Shown here one piece after another: positions 1 through 8,558 of a DNA stretch of 64,000 nucleotides. The notes below the pieces were generated by a model. The model did not search any database. It saw nothing but the letters and a program-made list of their open reading frames with translations, and was not told the origin of the DNA. Position numbers and translations under genes: made by a program. Position 1 is the stretch's first letter; each line of letters opens with the position of its first letter. The stretch lies in contig NZ_BMDI01000001.1 of NCBI RefSeq assembly GCF_014635705.1, forward strand, positions 636,008-700,007. The letters are read 5' to 3'. Origin of the DNA: Oxalicibacterium faecigallinarum. GTDB lineage: Bacteria; Pseudomonadota; Gammaproteobacteria; Burkholderiales; Burkholderiaceae_D.

Positions 1-2
1 AC

Positions 3-587
3 TCGGTCAAGGATGCATTCAGCAATCCGAAAGTCTGGTTGATGGCTGCGATCTACTTCTGCTGCATGATGGGTCTGTACGGCATCAGCTTCTATCTGCC
101 AACTCTGGTGAAAGCCACCGGTGTCAAAGATGCGCTGGACGTCGGTCTGTTGACCGCAATCCCTTACTCGATCGCCATCGTTGTGACCCTGCTGGTTGCA
201 CGCAGTGCCGATCGTACCGGCGAACGTCGCTGGCACTTCGCCATCGCCAGCGCGCTGGGCGGTATTGGTCTGTTCCTGAGCACGGTCTGGGGTGACAACG
301 TTGTGCTCGCACTGTGCGCACTGTCCGTCGGTACCGCTGGCATGCTGTCGACGATGCCGGTGTTCTGGACCTACCCGGCCGCGATCCTGAGTGGTGCAGC
401 AGTTGCTGCCGGCATCGGTCTGATCAACTCGGTTGGTAATCTGGCTGGCTTCGTCAGCCCGTTCATCGTCGGCTGGCTGAAGGACGTCACCGGCACAACC
501 AATACCGGCATGTACTTTGTGGCTGGTGCACTGGTTGTCGGCGCCATTCTGGCACTGCTGCAACCGCGTGCCATGGTCAACAAGTAA
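3..587 (+). CDS. MFS transporter, C-terminal part (5' end outside window)
   Basis: The reading frame is open from the window edge and about 194 residues are visible. They form a run of hydrophobic helices broken by a short charged loop (RSADRTGERR), the kind of loop seen between helices in the second half of major facilitator superfamily carriers. The sequence around GLYGISFYLPTLVK resembles the anion:cation symporter subfamily, which takes up organic acids such as tartrate, phthalate or sugar acids; the substrate cannot be read here. The gene ends just before a strong hairpin terminator, so it is the last gene of its unit. Confidence 0.85.
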   Translation, partial: SVKDAFSNPKVWLMAAIYFCCMMGLYGISFYLPTLVKATGVKDALDVGLLTAIPYSIAIVVTLLVARSADRTGERRWHFAIASALGGIGLFLSTVWGDNVVLALCALSVGTAGMLSTMPVFWTYPAAILSGAAVAAGIGLINSVGNLAGFVSPFIVGWLKDVTGTTNTGMYFVAGALVVGAILALLQPRAMVNK

Positions 588-601
588 GTTGTCTCGCTCT
601 G

Positions 602-632
602 AAAAATGCCCGCTTGTGCGGGCATTTTTATT
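602..632 (+). terminator. Rho-independent terminator after the MFS gene
   Basis: A GC-rich perfect hairpin (AATGCCCGC, loop TTGT, GCGGGCATT) is followed by a run of T residues. It lies 15 nt after the MFS stop codon and separates that gene from ada. Confidence 0.9.
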
Positions 633-693
633 TTGTGGATTCAAAAGCAAGGCGCGGAGTGCAGCAGGGAAGTGAGCTTGCTACACTGTTTGC

Positions 694-1800
694 ATGACAT
701 TGCAAAAGAACATCCCCATGCGTTACAAGCAAGCTTCCTGCGATGCAAGTAGCGACCCGCGCTGGCAAAGCGTGGTCGAGCGTGACGCGTCGTCGGATGG
801 TTGCTTTGTCTATTCGGTCGCGACAACCGGCGTGTACTGTCGTCCGTCGTGCCCGTCACGACTGGCCCGGGCGGAGAATGTCCATTTCCACGCGACGCCC
901 GCAGAGGCAGAGCAAGCAGGATTTCGTCCCTGCAAACGTTGCAAGCCAGATCAGGTGGCATTGGCACAGCAGCATGCGGCCCGCGTCGCACAGGCATGCC
1001 GCATGATCGATGCAAGCAAAACCATCCTCACGCTGGATACGCTGGCCAAGCAAGCAGGGATGAGCAAATTTCACTTTCATCGACTGTTTCGCAGGATCAC
1101 CGGCGTGACGCCCCATGCATATGCCGAAGCATCGCGTGCGCAGCGTTTGCGTGCCACACTGCCTTCTCAGAAAAGCGTCACGAATGCGATTTACGATGCC
1201 GGTTTCAACGCAAACAGCCGTTTCTACACCAAAGCAGACCAGACACTCGGGATGACGGCGAAAAAGTACAAGGAAGGCGGGACGGCAATGCGTATTCGTT
1301 TTGCGCTCGGCGAATCCAGAATGGGTAGCATCTTGGTTGCACAAAGTGAGCGTGGCATCTGTGCCATCCTGCTTGGTGACGATCCGGCCGCCTTGCTGGA
1401 AGACGTCCAGGCGCGTTTCCCGAAAGCGGAATTCATCGGGGGTGACGAACGTTTCGAGACTCTGGTAGCACAGGTAGTCGGCCTGATTGAAGAACCCGGT
1501 GCCGGCTTGCAGCTACCACTCGATTTGCAAGGGACGCTGTTCCAGCAGCGCGTCTGGCAGACCTTGAATGAGATCCCGCCCGGCGAAACCGCAACCTATA
1601 CGCAGATAGCGGAACGCATCGGCTCACCAAAGGCTGTCCGTGCCGTCGCCGGTGCCTGTGCAGCCAACCCGCTGGCAGTGGCGATTCCTTGTCATCGTGT
1701 CGTGCGCATCGGTGGCGATCTGGCTGGCTACCGCTGGGGGCTGGAGCGCAAGCAGGCATTGCTTGCGCTCGAAGCGCAATGGTGTGACAGAAAAAAATAG
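694..1800 (+). CDS. ada: Bifunctional Ada: methylphosphotriester/O6-methylguanine-DNA methyltransferase and activator
   Basis: This suicide DNA-repair protein also activates the adaptive response to alkylation. The N-terminal zinc domain (about residues 15-90) shows the cysteine set GVYCRPSC and PCKRCKPD. It is followed by an AraC-type helix-turn-helix region (about 95-195) and a C-terminal methyltransferase domain with the acceptor motif IPCHRVVR near residue 330. All three modules are intact and the length of 368 residues fits the family. A second start at 718 (MRYKQ) has a slightly better AAAGAA spacing and may be the real one. alkB follows after 18 bp, so the two are probably cotranscribed, as in other ada-alkB operons. 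Confidence 0.95.
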   Translation: MTLQKNIPMRYKQASCDASSDPRWQSVVERDASSDGCFVYSVATTGVYCRPSCPSRLARAENVHFHATPAEAEQAGFRPCKRCKPDQVALAQQHAARVAQACRMIDASKTILTLDTLAKQAGMSKFHFHRLFRRITGVTPHAYAEASRAQRLRATLPSQKSVTNAIYDAGFNANSRFYTKADQTLGMTAKKYKEGGTAMRIRFALGESRMGSILVAQSERGICAILLGDDPAALLEDVQARFPKAEFIGGDERFETLVAQVVGLIEEPGAGLQLPLDLQGTLFQQRVWQTLNEIPPGETATYTQIAERIGSPKAVRAVAGACAANPLAVAIPCHRVVRIGGDLAGYRWGLERKQALLALEAQWCDRKK

Positions 1801-1818
1801 ACGAAAAACAGTGAATGC

Positions 1819-2475
1819 ATGAGTAACGATCTGTTTGAAACGGATGAAGGTATCGAGCGTGTGTGGCAGGAAGTGCTTGCCGAAGACGCGCTGATTCTGC
1901 GTGGCTACGCGCTGGCGGAGCAGCATGTCCTGCTGCGCGCTGTCGACGATGTGATCAGAGAAGCGCCATTTCGACATCTGGTGACGCCCGGCGGTTTTAC
2001 GATGTCGGTCGCAATGACCAACTGCGGGCCGCTGGGGTGGGTCAGCGATCGTCGCGGTTATCGCTACGATGCCATCGATCCGACGACGGGCAAGCCCTGG
2101 CCAGCCATGCCGCCGGTATTTCTGAATCTCGCGAAAGAAGCCGCAGCCTTGGCCGGCTTTGATGATTTTGTCCCGGATGCCTGCCTGATCAATCGTTATG
2201 AGGTCGGAACACGCTTGTCTCTGCATCAGGATCGGGATGAGGCCGATACCAATCAACCGATTGTTTCGGTGTCACTTGGCATCCCGGCCATCTTCCAGTT
2301 TGGTGGTAATCAGCGCACCGATCCCAAAATACGTGTTCCTTTGACGCATGGCGATGTCGTCGTCTGGGGTGGCCGTTCACGCCTTGCCTATCACGCTGTT
2401 CTGCCATTGAAAGCGAACAGTCATCCCCTGACTGGTTCCGTGCGCATCAATCTGACTTTTCGCAAAGCACGTTGA
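1819..2475 (+). CDS. alkB: AlkB, Fe(II)/2-oxoglutarate-dependent alkylated-DNA dioxygenase
   Basis: It oxidatively removes methyl groups from 1-methyladenine and 3-methylcytosine in DNA. The iron ligands are visible as H136-x-D138 and H192, and the 2-oxoglutarate clamp as R209-x5-R215. The 218-residue length matches E. coli AlkB closely. It sits directly behind ada on the same strand and faces the VOC operon, with only 12 bp between the convergent stop codons. Confidence 0.96.
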   Translation: MSNDLFETDEGIERVWQEVLAEDALILRGYALAEQHVLLRAVDDVIREAPFRHLVTPGGFTMSVAMTNCGPLGWVSDRRGYRYDAIDPTTGKPWPAMPPVFLNLAKEAAALAGFDDFVPDACLINRYEVGTRLSLHQDRDEADTNQPIVSVSLGIPAIFQFGGNQRTDPKIRVPLTHGDVVVWGGRSRLAYHAVLPLKANSHPLTGSVRINLTFRKAR

Positions 2476-2487
2476 TCTTGCTGTCTG

Positions 2488-2982
2488 TTAGCTGGCGGCA
2501 CAGCCTTTGGCACCAGCAGCAAACATCGCCTCGGCACCTTTGCTGATTTCTTCCGGCGTCAGATCCCGCTTATGCGTGGCAATTGACCATTCGTGTCCGA
2601 ACGGATCAACCACGATGCCATAGCGATCACCCCAGAACATGTCTTCCAGTGGCATTTTGCTCGTTGCGCCCGCAGCCACTGCTTGCGCAAATGTCTGGTC
2701 AGCATCCTCGACGTACAGATGGATCGTGACCGGCGTGCCCCCCAACGCCTTCGGTCCACGCGAGCCAAACTCGGGATATGCATCGGCCAACATGATCTTG
2801 GAGTCACCAATGCCGACCATTGCGTGCATGAGTCGGCCATCCGGCCCCGGCAGTCGCGCCAGTTCGACCGCGCCGAATGCCTTGGCGTAAAAGGCGATGG
2901 CATCGCTGGCACCGGCACAAACCAGATGCGGTGTGATGCTGTGCATGTTTTCGGGGATCGGCTTTACGGCTGGATTGCTCAT
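2488..2982 (-). CDS. VOC-superfamily (glyoxalase/PhnB-like) protein
   Basis: A 164-residue protein with two beta-alpha-beta-beta-beta halves of the vicinal oxygen chelate fold. ITPHLVCAGASDAIAFYAKAFG opens the first half and the second half ends in DPFGHEWSIATH. This is the PhnB/glyoxalase-like group in which substrate and activity vary; the sequence does not fix a reaction. It is the last gene of a three-gene minus-strand operon whose promoter region carries a TetR-type palindrome, and its ATG overlaps the stop of the gene upstream, so the two are translationally coupled. Confidence 0.85.
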   Translation of the reverse strand: MSNPAVKPIPENMHSITPHLVCAGASDAIAFYAKAFGAVELARLPGPDGRLMHAMVGIGDSKIMLADAYPEFGSRGPKALGGTPVTIHLYVEDADQTFAQAVAAGATSKMPLEDMFWGDRYGIVVDPFGHEWSIATHKRDLTPEEISKGAEAMFAAGAKGCAAS

Positions 2983-3170
2983 GGTGTTCTCCTGTCTGTG
3001 TTGTTAGGGGTCTGTTCGTAGTGCTCGATCAGTTGCAACAAGGTTTGCATTTCCATCCGATGACGCTCGCAATCGACAGCCGACCATAGTGCGTCCAGCC
3101 GCGCAGTCCATTCCTGATAGTTTTTGTGCGTCATGGCGACGTCATGCAAGCAGGGAAGAGGAGCGGACAT
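2979..3170 (-). CDS. Small conserved-looking protein of unknown function
   Basis: 63 codons with no domain I recognise: helical, rich in Trp, His and Glu, with no signal peptide or membrane segment. I keep it because its stop overlaps the start of the VOC gene (ATGA) and it begins 12 bp after the NTF2-like gene, which fits an operon member. An internal ATG at MTHKN is an alternative start. Confidence 0.55.
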   Translation of the reverse strand: MSAPLPCLHDVAMTHKNYQEWTARLDALWSAVDCERHRMEMQTLLQLIEHYEQTPNNTDRRTP

Positions 3171-3182
3171 GGTTTGGGCGGA

Positions 3183-3617
3183 TCAGGGGCGCGCGTCAAA
3201 AATAGCGCTGCCAGTTTCAGGATTAAATGGCGTCGAAAAATGCTCATGCACGATCTTCCAGACGCCGCCGATTTTGCGATAGCAGCCGGTGCCGCGCATC
3301 CACATCGTGTGGTGATTTCCTTCCTTATCCTGCGCGCCGGAATGAATCAGAAAGCTTGCAAAGGCCGTCTTGCCCTCTGCCGTCACGGATCGTTCAGATA
3401 GATCGAACGTCATGGGTGGTACGCAGTACTGCATGCAGTAGTCCCAATGTTCGCTGTATGCCTGGATACTTTTGAAGCGCAACGGTCCGATTGCGTCATA
3501 GACGGTCAGTGGTTCCGAATAAAAAGCCATGATTCTGGGGACATCGCAGGTTCTGAGTGCTGCGGCCCATTGATCGATCAGGGCATCGACTTCTGTTTCC
3601 TCTACAGTTCTCTCCAT
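3183..3617 (-). CDS. NTF2-like / SnoaL-like domain protein
   Basis: 144 residues with the cone-shaped NTF2-like pattern: helical start (LIDQWAAALRTCDVPRIMAFYSEPLTVYD), then strands ending in GVWKIVHEHFSTPF. This resembles DUF4440/SnoaL_3 proteins, which are small ligand-binding or isomerase-like proteins of varied function. It is the first gene of the three-gene operon divergent from the TetR regulator at 3716 and is probably controlled through the palindrome at 3674-3696. Confidence 0.75.
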   Translation of the reverse strand: MERTVEETEVDALIDQWAAALRTCDVPRIMAFYSEPLTVYDAIGPLRFKSIQAYSEHWDYCMQYCVPPMTFDLSERSVTAEGKTAFASFLIHSGAQDKEGNHHTMWMRGTGCYRKIGGVWKIVHEHFSTPFNPETGSAIFDARP

Positions 3618-3642
3618 AAGATTTACTCCTTGGCAAAGAATT

Positions 3643-3696
3643 ATTGTGTACAGTGTTCACTTAATATAAAACATATTGTGTACGGTGTACACAATA
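3643..3696. promoter_or_regulatory. Twin TetR-type operators between divergent genes
   Basis: Positions 3674-3696 form a perfect palindrome (TATTGTGTAC, centre GGT, GTACACAATA). A second, imperfect copy starts at 3643: its left half ATTGTGTAC is identical and its right half is degenerate. Both lie in the 98-bp gap between the NTF2-like operon and the TetR gene, where a local repressor would act on both promoters. That the TetR at 3716 binds here is inferred from position and symmetry. Confidence 0.75.
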
Positions 3697-3715
3697 AATC
3701 AAATGAAAAACGAAT

Positions 3716-4369
3716 ATGTCTGCAGTCAATAAGCCCAAAGAGCCCAACAAGCGGGAAACCTTTCGACATGGCAATCTGCGGCGTGCCTTGCTGGAAGCAG
3801 GCGTGAAGCTTGCGCGCGAAGGCGGCCCAACCGCTGTTGTCTTGCGCGAGGCCACACGCCAGGTCGGTGTGGTGCCAAATGCAGCCTATCGACATTTTGC
3901 CGATCGTGATGCCTTGCTGCTTGCCGTGTGCGCTGCTGCACAGGCTGAACTGGCACTGGCCATTGAGCGGGAGTGGAATGCCTGCAAGAAGCGCCGTGAC
4001 AAGGCGGCAATGGCGCGGGATCACTTGCGCGCAGTCGGCACCGGCTATCTGCGCTTTGCTCGACAACAACCCGGCTTGTTCAGAACCGCATTCTCGGTTC
4101 ATGAGGATCTGGAACGTGCCGGCATTCCGGAGATGGCAGGCAATAGTGGCAAGACGCCTTTTCAGTTGCTGGGGCTGGCACTGGATGAAATGCTGGAAGC
4201 CGGTGTGCTGCCGGCGGACAAACGCCCGGCAGCCGAATTTCTTGCGTGGTCATCGGTGCATGGGCTTGCGATGCTGTTGATCGACGGACCGTTACGGGTG
4301 ATGAGCGATGCGCAAGCCGAGATGGTCGGACAGCGCCTGATAGATATGGTCGAACGCGGGCTTCCGTGA
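3716..4369 (+). CDS. TetR/AcrR-family transcriptional regulator
   Basis: 217 residues. The N-terminal helix-turn-helix is recognisable (FRHGNLRRALLEAGVKLARE, then LREATRQVGVVPNAAYRHFADRDALL). The C-terminal part contains a WHG-like ligand-binding domain with AEFLAWSSVHGLAMLLIDGPL. It is divergent from the NTF2-like/VOC operon and lies 20 bp beyond a perfect palindrome, so it most likely represses that operon and itself. The inducer is unknown. Confidence 0.9.
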   Translation: MSAVNKPKEPNKRETFRHGNLRRALLEAGVKLAREGGPTAVVLREATRQVGVVPNAAYRHFADRDALLLAVCAAAQAELALAIEREWNACKKRRDKAAMARDHLRAVGTGYLRFARQQPGLFRTAFSVHEDLERAGIPEMAGNSGKTPFQLLGLALDEMLEAGVLPADKRPAAEFLAWSSVHGLAMLLIDGPLRVMSDAQAEMVGQRLIDMVERGLP

Positions 4370-4382
4370 AATCCGACTTCGA

Positions 4383-4601
4383 TCAACGCGCAGGATCGCG
4401 CAAGGGATCGAGAAGATGGCGCAGGGCGTTGTGATCGAGTTCATACATCAAGGCGAGTTGCGTTCCCAGTTTCCCGCCCGGAAATCCTTCGCGCGCAAAC
4501 CAGACGAGATAATGGCCTGGCAATTCAGACAGCATGCGGCCTTTGTATTTGCCATACGGCATCGGCGTCGTCAGCAGGGCATGTAGGTCGTCGGGATTCA
4601 T
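4383..4601 (-). CDS. DUF3820 family protein
   Basis: 72 residues matching the DUF3820 pattern: MPYGKYKGRMLSELPGHYLVWFAREGFPGGKLGTQL. The family is widespread in proteobacteria, sometimes annotated as quorum-sensing-regulated virulence factor, and its biochemistry is not established. It is convergent with the TetR gene, with 13 bp between stop codons. Confidence 0.85.
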   Translation of the reverse strand: MNPDDLHALLTTPMPYGKYKGRMLSELPGHYLVWFAREGFPGGKLGTQLALMYELDHNALRHLLDPLRDPAR

Positions 4602-4764
4602 AGTCGATCGGTTGGGCGCGAGCCCGCACCATAGCGCAAAGTTGGTGCTTTCACAATGCGGCGCACATACGTTTTATCTGCTGGTTGCCTATGTGCAGAG
4701 AGCAACGAACAGCAAATGCGCTTACAATGGCGATGTAAATAGTTTTTATTTGTATTTAAACATT

Positions 4765-5004
4765 GTGAATCTTTCCGAACTTTCTCCCTTTACGCCGGCC
4801 ATCGTCGATGCGGTCAGCGGTCTCGATAGCAACGATCCCATCGCAAAACGCCTTCGTGAACTCGGTTTTGTCGAGGGAGAGCCGGTGAGCATCGTTGCTC
4901 GCGGTCCGTTTGGCGCCGATCCTGTTCTTGTTCAAATCGGCTACACACGTTTTGCCTTGCGTCGCACTGAAGCGCAACGCGTCAGTATTCATCTCGCTTC
5001 CTGA
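4765..5004 (+). CDS. feoA: FeoA, ferrous iron transport accessory protein
   Basis: A 79-residue SH3-like protein that supports FeoB. The core is visible as LRELGFVEGEPVSIVARGPFGADPVLVQIGYTRFALRRTEAQRV. I place the start at the GTG giving MNLSELSPFTPAIV because FeoA proteins are 75-85 residues and the longer frame from 4534 runs through the promoter region. The stop lies 9 bp before feoB. The AT-rich region just upstream (4734-4760) has an AAATA-N5-TATTT symmetry that could be part of a Fur-type control site, but the match is weak. Confidence 0.88.
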   Translation: MNLSELSPFTPAIVDAVSGLDSNDPIAKRLRELGFVEGEPVSIVARGPFGADPVLVQIGYTRFALRRTEAQRVSIHLAS

Positions 5005-5013
5005 CTATTTCCA

Positions 5014-6846
5014 ATGGCCATTTCCCGTATCGCCCTCGTCGGCAATCCGAATTGCGGCAAGACTGCATTGTTCAATCAACTGACGGGCAGCCGTCAGAAA
5101 GTTGCCAACTACGCCGGCGCGACTGTGGAACGCAAGGAAGGTCGTTTCAGTGCGCCATCCGGTCGTACCTTCCGCGTTCTTGATTTGCCCGGTGCTTACA
5201 GTCTGGATGCAACCAGTCCCGACGAAATGGTCACGCGTGATATCTGCCTCGGCAAGATTCCGGGCGAAGCGCTGCCGGAAATGATTGTCTGCGTGGCCGA
5301 TGCGACCAATCTGCGTTTGCATCTACGCTTTGTACTGGAAGTGAAACGGTTGGGCCGTCCGATGGTCCTGGCCCTGAACATGATGGATGCGGCGCGCAGC
5401 CGTGGCATCAAGATCGATCATGACGAACTGCAGCGGCAGCTTGGTATGGAAGTGATTGAGACGGTTGCGATTCGCAGCGGTGGCGCCGATGCACTGGTTG
5501 AGCATCTTGACAGCTTAGAGTCTCCACAGCCGGTCAATCCGGACGAAGTGGAAAGCGATCTGCATGCACAGGTGCGTCGTATTCTTGCCGCCGCTGTGAC
5601 TATGCCGCGCTCCACTGCAGCGGCAGATGACATGATTGATCGCTGGACGCTCCACCCGGTGTTTGGTCTCATTATTCTGACCGCCATCATGTTCCTGATT
5701 TTTCAGGCAGTGTTTGCCTGGGCAGAACCGTTCATGGGTGGCATCGAAGATGGCGTCGGCGCGGCAGGCGAGTGGGTTGCCTCCTTTATTCCGGAAGGGC
5801 TGCTGCAAAGCCTGATTCTGGACGGCCTCTTTGCAGGTCTGGGCGGGGTACTGGTGTTCCTGCCGCAGATTCTGATTCTGTTCTTCTTCATTCTGGTGCT
5901 GGAAGAATCCGGTTATCTCCCGCGTGCAGCGTTCCTGCTTGATCGCCTGATGTTCAAGGCGGGCCTGACCGGTCGCGCTTTCATTCCGCTGCTGTCAAGC
6001 TTTGCGTGCGCCATCCCCGGCATCATGGCGACCCGCAGCATTCAGGATCCGCGCGACCGGATGACAACGATCATGGTTGCGCCGCTGATGACCTGCTCGG
6101 CGCGTTTGCCGGTCTATACCTTGCTGATCGCCGCTTTTGTGCCGGATCAGGCTGTATGGACCATCTTCAATCTGCAAGGCATCGTGCTGTTTGTTCTGTA
6201 TTTTGCCGGCATTGCCAGCGCATTGATCGTTGCCTGGGTGCTTAAGCGCATCCGCAAGGACAAGAGCGATCACGCCTTGCTGATGGAATTGCCTTCGTAT
6301 CGCGTGCCGAAGCCACGCAATATTCTGACCGGCTTGTGGGAACGTGCCTTGATCTTCCTGCGCCGTGTGACGACCATCATCATGTCGCTGACCATCATTC
6401 TGTGGTTCCTGACGACCTTTCCCGGGCCACCGGAAGGCGCAACGCTGCCACCGATTGACTACAGCTTTGCCGGCCGGATCGGTCATGCGCTGGAGGTGGT
6501 CTTTGCGCCGATCGGCTTCAATTGGCAAATCTGTATTGCGCTGGTACCCGGCATGGCTGCGCGTGAAGTTGCCGTGGCTGCATTGGGAACGGTCTATGCC
6601 ATGTCCGGGTCTGAAGATGCAGTGGCTGAGCAGTTGGGTAGCCTGATTGCCAATGAATGGTCGCTCGCAACGGCGTTTTCGTTGCTGGCCTGGTTCATCT
6701 TTGCGCCACAATGCTTGTCTACGTGGGCGGTGATCAAGCGTGAAACGAATTCGTGGAGACCGGTTGCCATTTCCGCTGCATACCTGTTTGCACTGGCATA
6801 TGGCGCGGCTTTCCTGACTTACCACATCACACTGGCTCTGAGCTGA
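5014..6846 (+). CDS. feoB: FeoB, ferrous iron permease with GTPase domain
   Basis: 610 residues. The N-terminal G domain shows G1 GNPNCGKT (10-17), the NYAGATVERKEG switch region, G3 DLPGAY and G4 NMMD. After a helical spacer comes the two-fold membrane part with the Gate motifs (AAFLLDRLMFKAGLTGRAFIPLLSSFACAIPGIMATR) and, near the end, the second Gate around PGMAAREV. It imports Fe2+ across the inner membrane. It follows feoA directly and precedes a Cys-rich small membrane protein, giving a three-gene feo operon. Confidence 0.97.
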   Translation: MAISRIALVGNPNCGKTALFNQLTGSRQKVANYAGATVERKEGRFSAPSGRTFRVLDLPGAYSLDATSPDEMVTRDICLGKIPGEALPEMIVCVADATNLRLHLRFVLEVKRLGRPMVLALNMMDAARSRGIKIDHDELQRQLGMEVIETVAIRSGGADALVEHLDSLESPQPVNPDEVESDLHAQVRRILAAAVTMPRSTAAADDMIDRWTLHPVFGLIILTAIMFLIFQAVFAWAEPFMGGIEDGVGAAGEWVASFIPEGLLQSLILDGLFAGLGGVLVFLPQILILFFFILVLEESGYLPRAAFLLDRLMFKAGLTGRAFIPLLSSFACAIPGIMATRSIQDPRDRMTTIMVAPLMTCSARLPVYTLLIAAFVPDQAVWTIFNLQGIVLFVLYFAGIASALIVAWVLKRIRKDKSDHALLMELPSYRVPKPRNILTGLWERALIFLRRVTTIIMSLTIILWFLTTFPGPPEGATLPPIDYSFAGRIGHALEVVFAPIGFNWQICIALVPGMAAREVAVAALGTVYAMSGSEDAVAEQLGSLIANEWSLATAFSLLAWFIFAPQCLSTWAVIKRETNSWRPVAISAAYLFALAYGAAFLTYHITLALS

Positions 6847-6853
6847 GGATCCA

Positions 6854-7162
6854 ATGAATGAACATGTACAACAGGCGGTAATTGGCATCATCGTTTTCGC
6901 CGCCCTGGTTTCAGTGGTGAAACGCATGATGCCCAAATGGTCGCGTGGCTGTCAGCAATCCCTGGCGCAATGGCTGGATCGAGAAGGGCGTAGCAAAGGG
7001 CTGCGTCAAATCGGTCAATGGCTGATGCCAGCGCAAGGCAGCGGTGGCGGCTGCGGTAGTGGATGCAACACGTGCGGTAGTTGCGAAACGGGTCCGGAAG
7101 CGCATGCCAAATCGGAAAATCAGACCGCAACCAAACCACTGGAATTTCGCCGCAATCCATAA
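6854..7162 (+). CDS. FeoB-associated Cys-rich small membrane protein
   Basis: 102 residues with one N-terminal membrane helix (about 8-24), a basic middle, and a Cys/Gly cluster GGGCGSGCNTCGSC near residues 69-82. It lies 7 bp behind feoB. Small Cys-rich proteins after feoB (FeoB-associated or DUF6587-like) are common; a role in Fe2+ handling or redox sensing at the permease is inferred. It is not a FeoC winged helix. Confidence 0.8.
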   Translation: MNEHVQQAVIGIIVFAALVSVVKRMMPKWSRGCQQSLAQWLDREGRSKGLRQIGQWLMPAQGSGGGCGSGCNTCGSCETGPEAHAKSENQTATKPLEFRRNP

Positions 7163-7189
7163 AAAAACGCCCACCAGATGGTGGGCGTT
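7161..7189 (-). terminator. Terminator between feo operon and pbpG
   Basis: A perfect 10-bp stem (AACGCCCACC, loop AGAT, GGTGGGCGTT). Read on the minus strand the stem is followed by seven T residues, so it is a good terminator for pbpG. On the plus strand it lacks a T run but may still end feo transcription. Confidence 0.85.
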
Positions 7190-7222
7190 CCGCTTCCTCG
7201 TTCCCTGAGCTGCCGAGTTCTT

Positions 7223-8044
7223 TTACCGCATCTTGAAATCTGCGAGTATCTGCATACGCTCTCTGTCCATCAGCATACGCTGCAAAACATTGGCGTCGGC
7301 GGTCCGAATGGCCGTTTCCTTCGCATTCAATAACACCATGATGACATCGCGGCCAGCCTCGCGCACGCGCATGACGATGCAACGGCCAGCTTCACGCGTA
7401 AAACCGGTTTTGGACAGCATGATGGTCCAGTTGCGATCACTGACCAGGCGGTTGGTGTTGTGGTATTGCTGCAATCGACCGTCCACATCGACCAGATCGC
7501 CAGCCGCGGTCGTGATACGTTCGATTTCAGGATAGTGACCCGCTGCAATTGCCATCTTCGCCAGATCGCTCGCGGTCGATGTGTTGTAAGGCGAGAGTCC
7601 GGTCGGTTCCTCGATATTGGTGCGACGCAGATTCAATTCATATGCCTTGTTGCGTACGGCAACACGGAATTGTGACAACCCGCCAGGATAGGTGCGTGCC
7701 AACGCATGGGCAGCGCGGTTATCCGACGACATCAAAGCCAGCTCCAGCAGGGTGTGGCGGCTCAATACGGCGCCGACCGGAATGCGTGACGAACTATTCT
7801 TGAGCGTATCGACGTCTGCATCCGTGATCATGATCGGCTCATACATATCGAGTCGTGCATCGAGCACGATCATGGCCGTCATCAGTTTGGTAATCGATGC
7901 GATCGGTACGATGTCCGATGCATTCTTCTCGAAAATGATTTCGCCCGTCTGCTCATCGAGCACGATCGCGTGGCGCGAACCGAGAGGAGAAGACCAGGCA
8001 GATGAAGCGGCAAGCATGAGAACTGCAAGGAAAAAAGACTTCAT
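7223..8044 (-). CDS. pbpG: D-alanyl-D-alanine endopeptidase (PBP7 type)
   Basis: A low-molecular-mass penicillin-binding protein that trims peptidoglycan cross-links in the periplasm. Catalytic motifs are all present: S50-I-T-K53, S107-D-N109 and K212-T-G214. The start giving MKSFFLAVLMLAASSAWS is chosen because it yields a clean signal peptide; the open frame extends 23 codons further upstream without one. At 273 residues it is a little shorter than E. coli PbpG. A strong terminator follows. Confidence 0.92.
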   Translation of the reverse strand: MKSFFLAVLMLAASSAWSSPLGSRHAIVLDEQTGEIIFEKNASDIVPIASITKLMTAMIVLDARLDMYEPIMITDADVDTLKNSSSRIPVGAVLSRHTLLELALMSSDNRAAHALARTYPGGLSQFRVAVRNKAYELNLRRTNIEEPTGLSPYNTSTASDLAKMAIAAGHYPEIERITTAAGDLVDVDGRLQQYHNTNRLVSDRNWTIMLSKTGFTREAGRCIVMRVREAGRDVIMVLLNAKETAIRTADANVLQRMLMDRERMQILADFKMR

Positions 8045-8254
8045 CTTGTTCTTCCCGAGAAAATTGACTTCGAGCAAGAATAATAAAGCGTTTTTTTGGT
8101 GCAGCACGAGCAAATTCGCAGTTAAGTGCGTAATTCAGACACTATTTCCATACGTGATAAATCTTTGGAAACGGTTGTGTTGTAGAGATGATCACGTCCG
8201 TTATCCACCTTGCATGAAACGATGTTGGGAGGAAAAAACCATCGATACAGGCAA

Positions 8255-8284
8255 TAAAAAAGCAGCACAAGAATGCGCTGCTTT
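8255..8284 (-). terminator. Terminator downstream of the 75-residue gene
   Basis: Stem AAAGCAGC/GCTGCTTT (8259-8266 and 8277-8284). On the minus strand it is followed by a T6 run, giving a canonical Rho-independent terminator for the small gene at 8331-8558. The rest of 8045-8330 shows nothing further. Confidence 0.85.
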
Positions 8285-8330
8285 GCATGCTGATTTTTTA
8301 ATCAGTCTTGCTTAGACTAATTTATAGCGA

Positions 8331-8558
8331 TCAGCTATTTGGTGGGGTCGGTGCCAAGGTTTGTGCCACGACGATAAACATTTCAGATGCGCTCGTAAAA
8401 CCATTTTTTTCCAGATACTCGGCTTCGCGCGTCAGTTTGGAGGCAAGCAGCGTATCGCTGGCATCGGCATTTTTGAGGCTGCGGCCAAGATGACGGCAGA
8501 AAGAAAACACTTCGTTCTTGCTCAGGGTTTCCGGTTGCTCGATTGGGGTGTCGCTCAT
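8331..8558 (-). CDS. Small soluble protein of unknown function
   Basis: 75 residues, mostly helical and charged (FSFCRHLGRSLKNADASDTLLASKLTREAEYLEKNGF), with no signal peptide or membrane helix and no family I recognise. An independent unit is supported by the strong terminator behind it. The 278 bp upstream, to the start of opgD, is AT-rich and holds the divergent promoters but no further gene I can support. Confidence 0.55.
   Translation of the reverse strand: MSDTPIEQPETLSKNEVFSFCRHLGRSLKNADASDTLLASKLTREAEYLEKNGFTSASEMFIVVAQTLAPTPPNS

Noticed and set aside
4734-4760. Fur box in front of feoA
   Set aside because: An AAATA-N5-TATTT symmetry is present, but it does not match the GATAATGATAATCATTATC pattern well enough to list as a feature.
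5995-6936. 313-codon frame antisense to feoB
   Set aside because: feoB is complete on the other strand and the antisense translation is low in hydrophobic order and rich in Arg/Gln/His, typical for a shadow frame.
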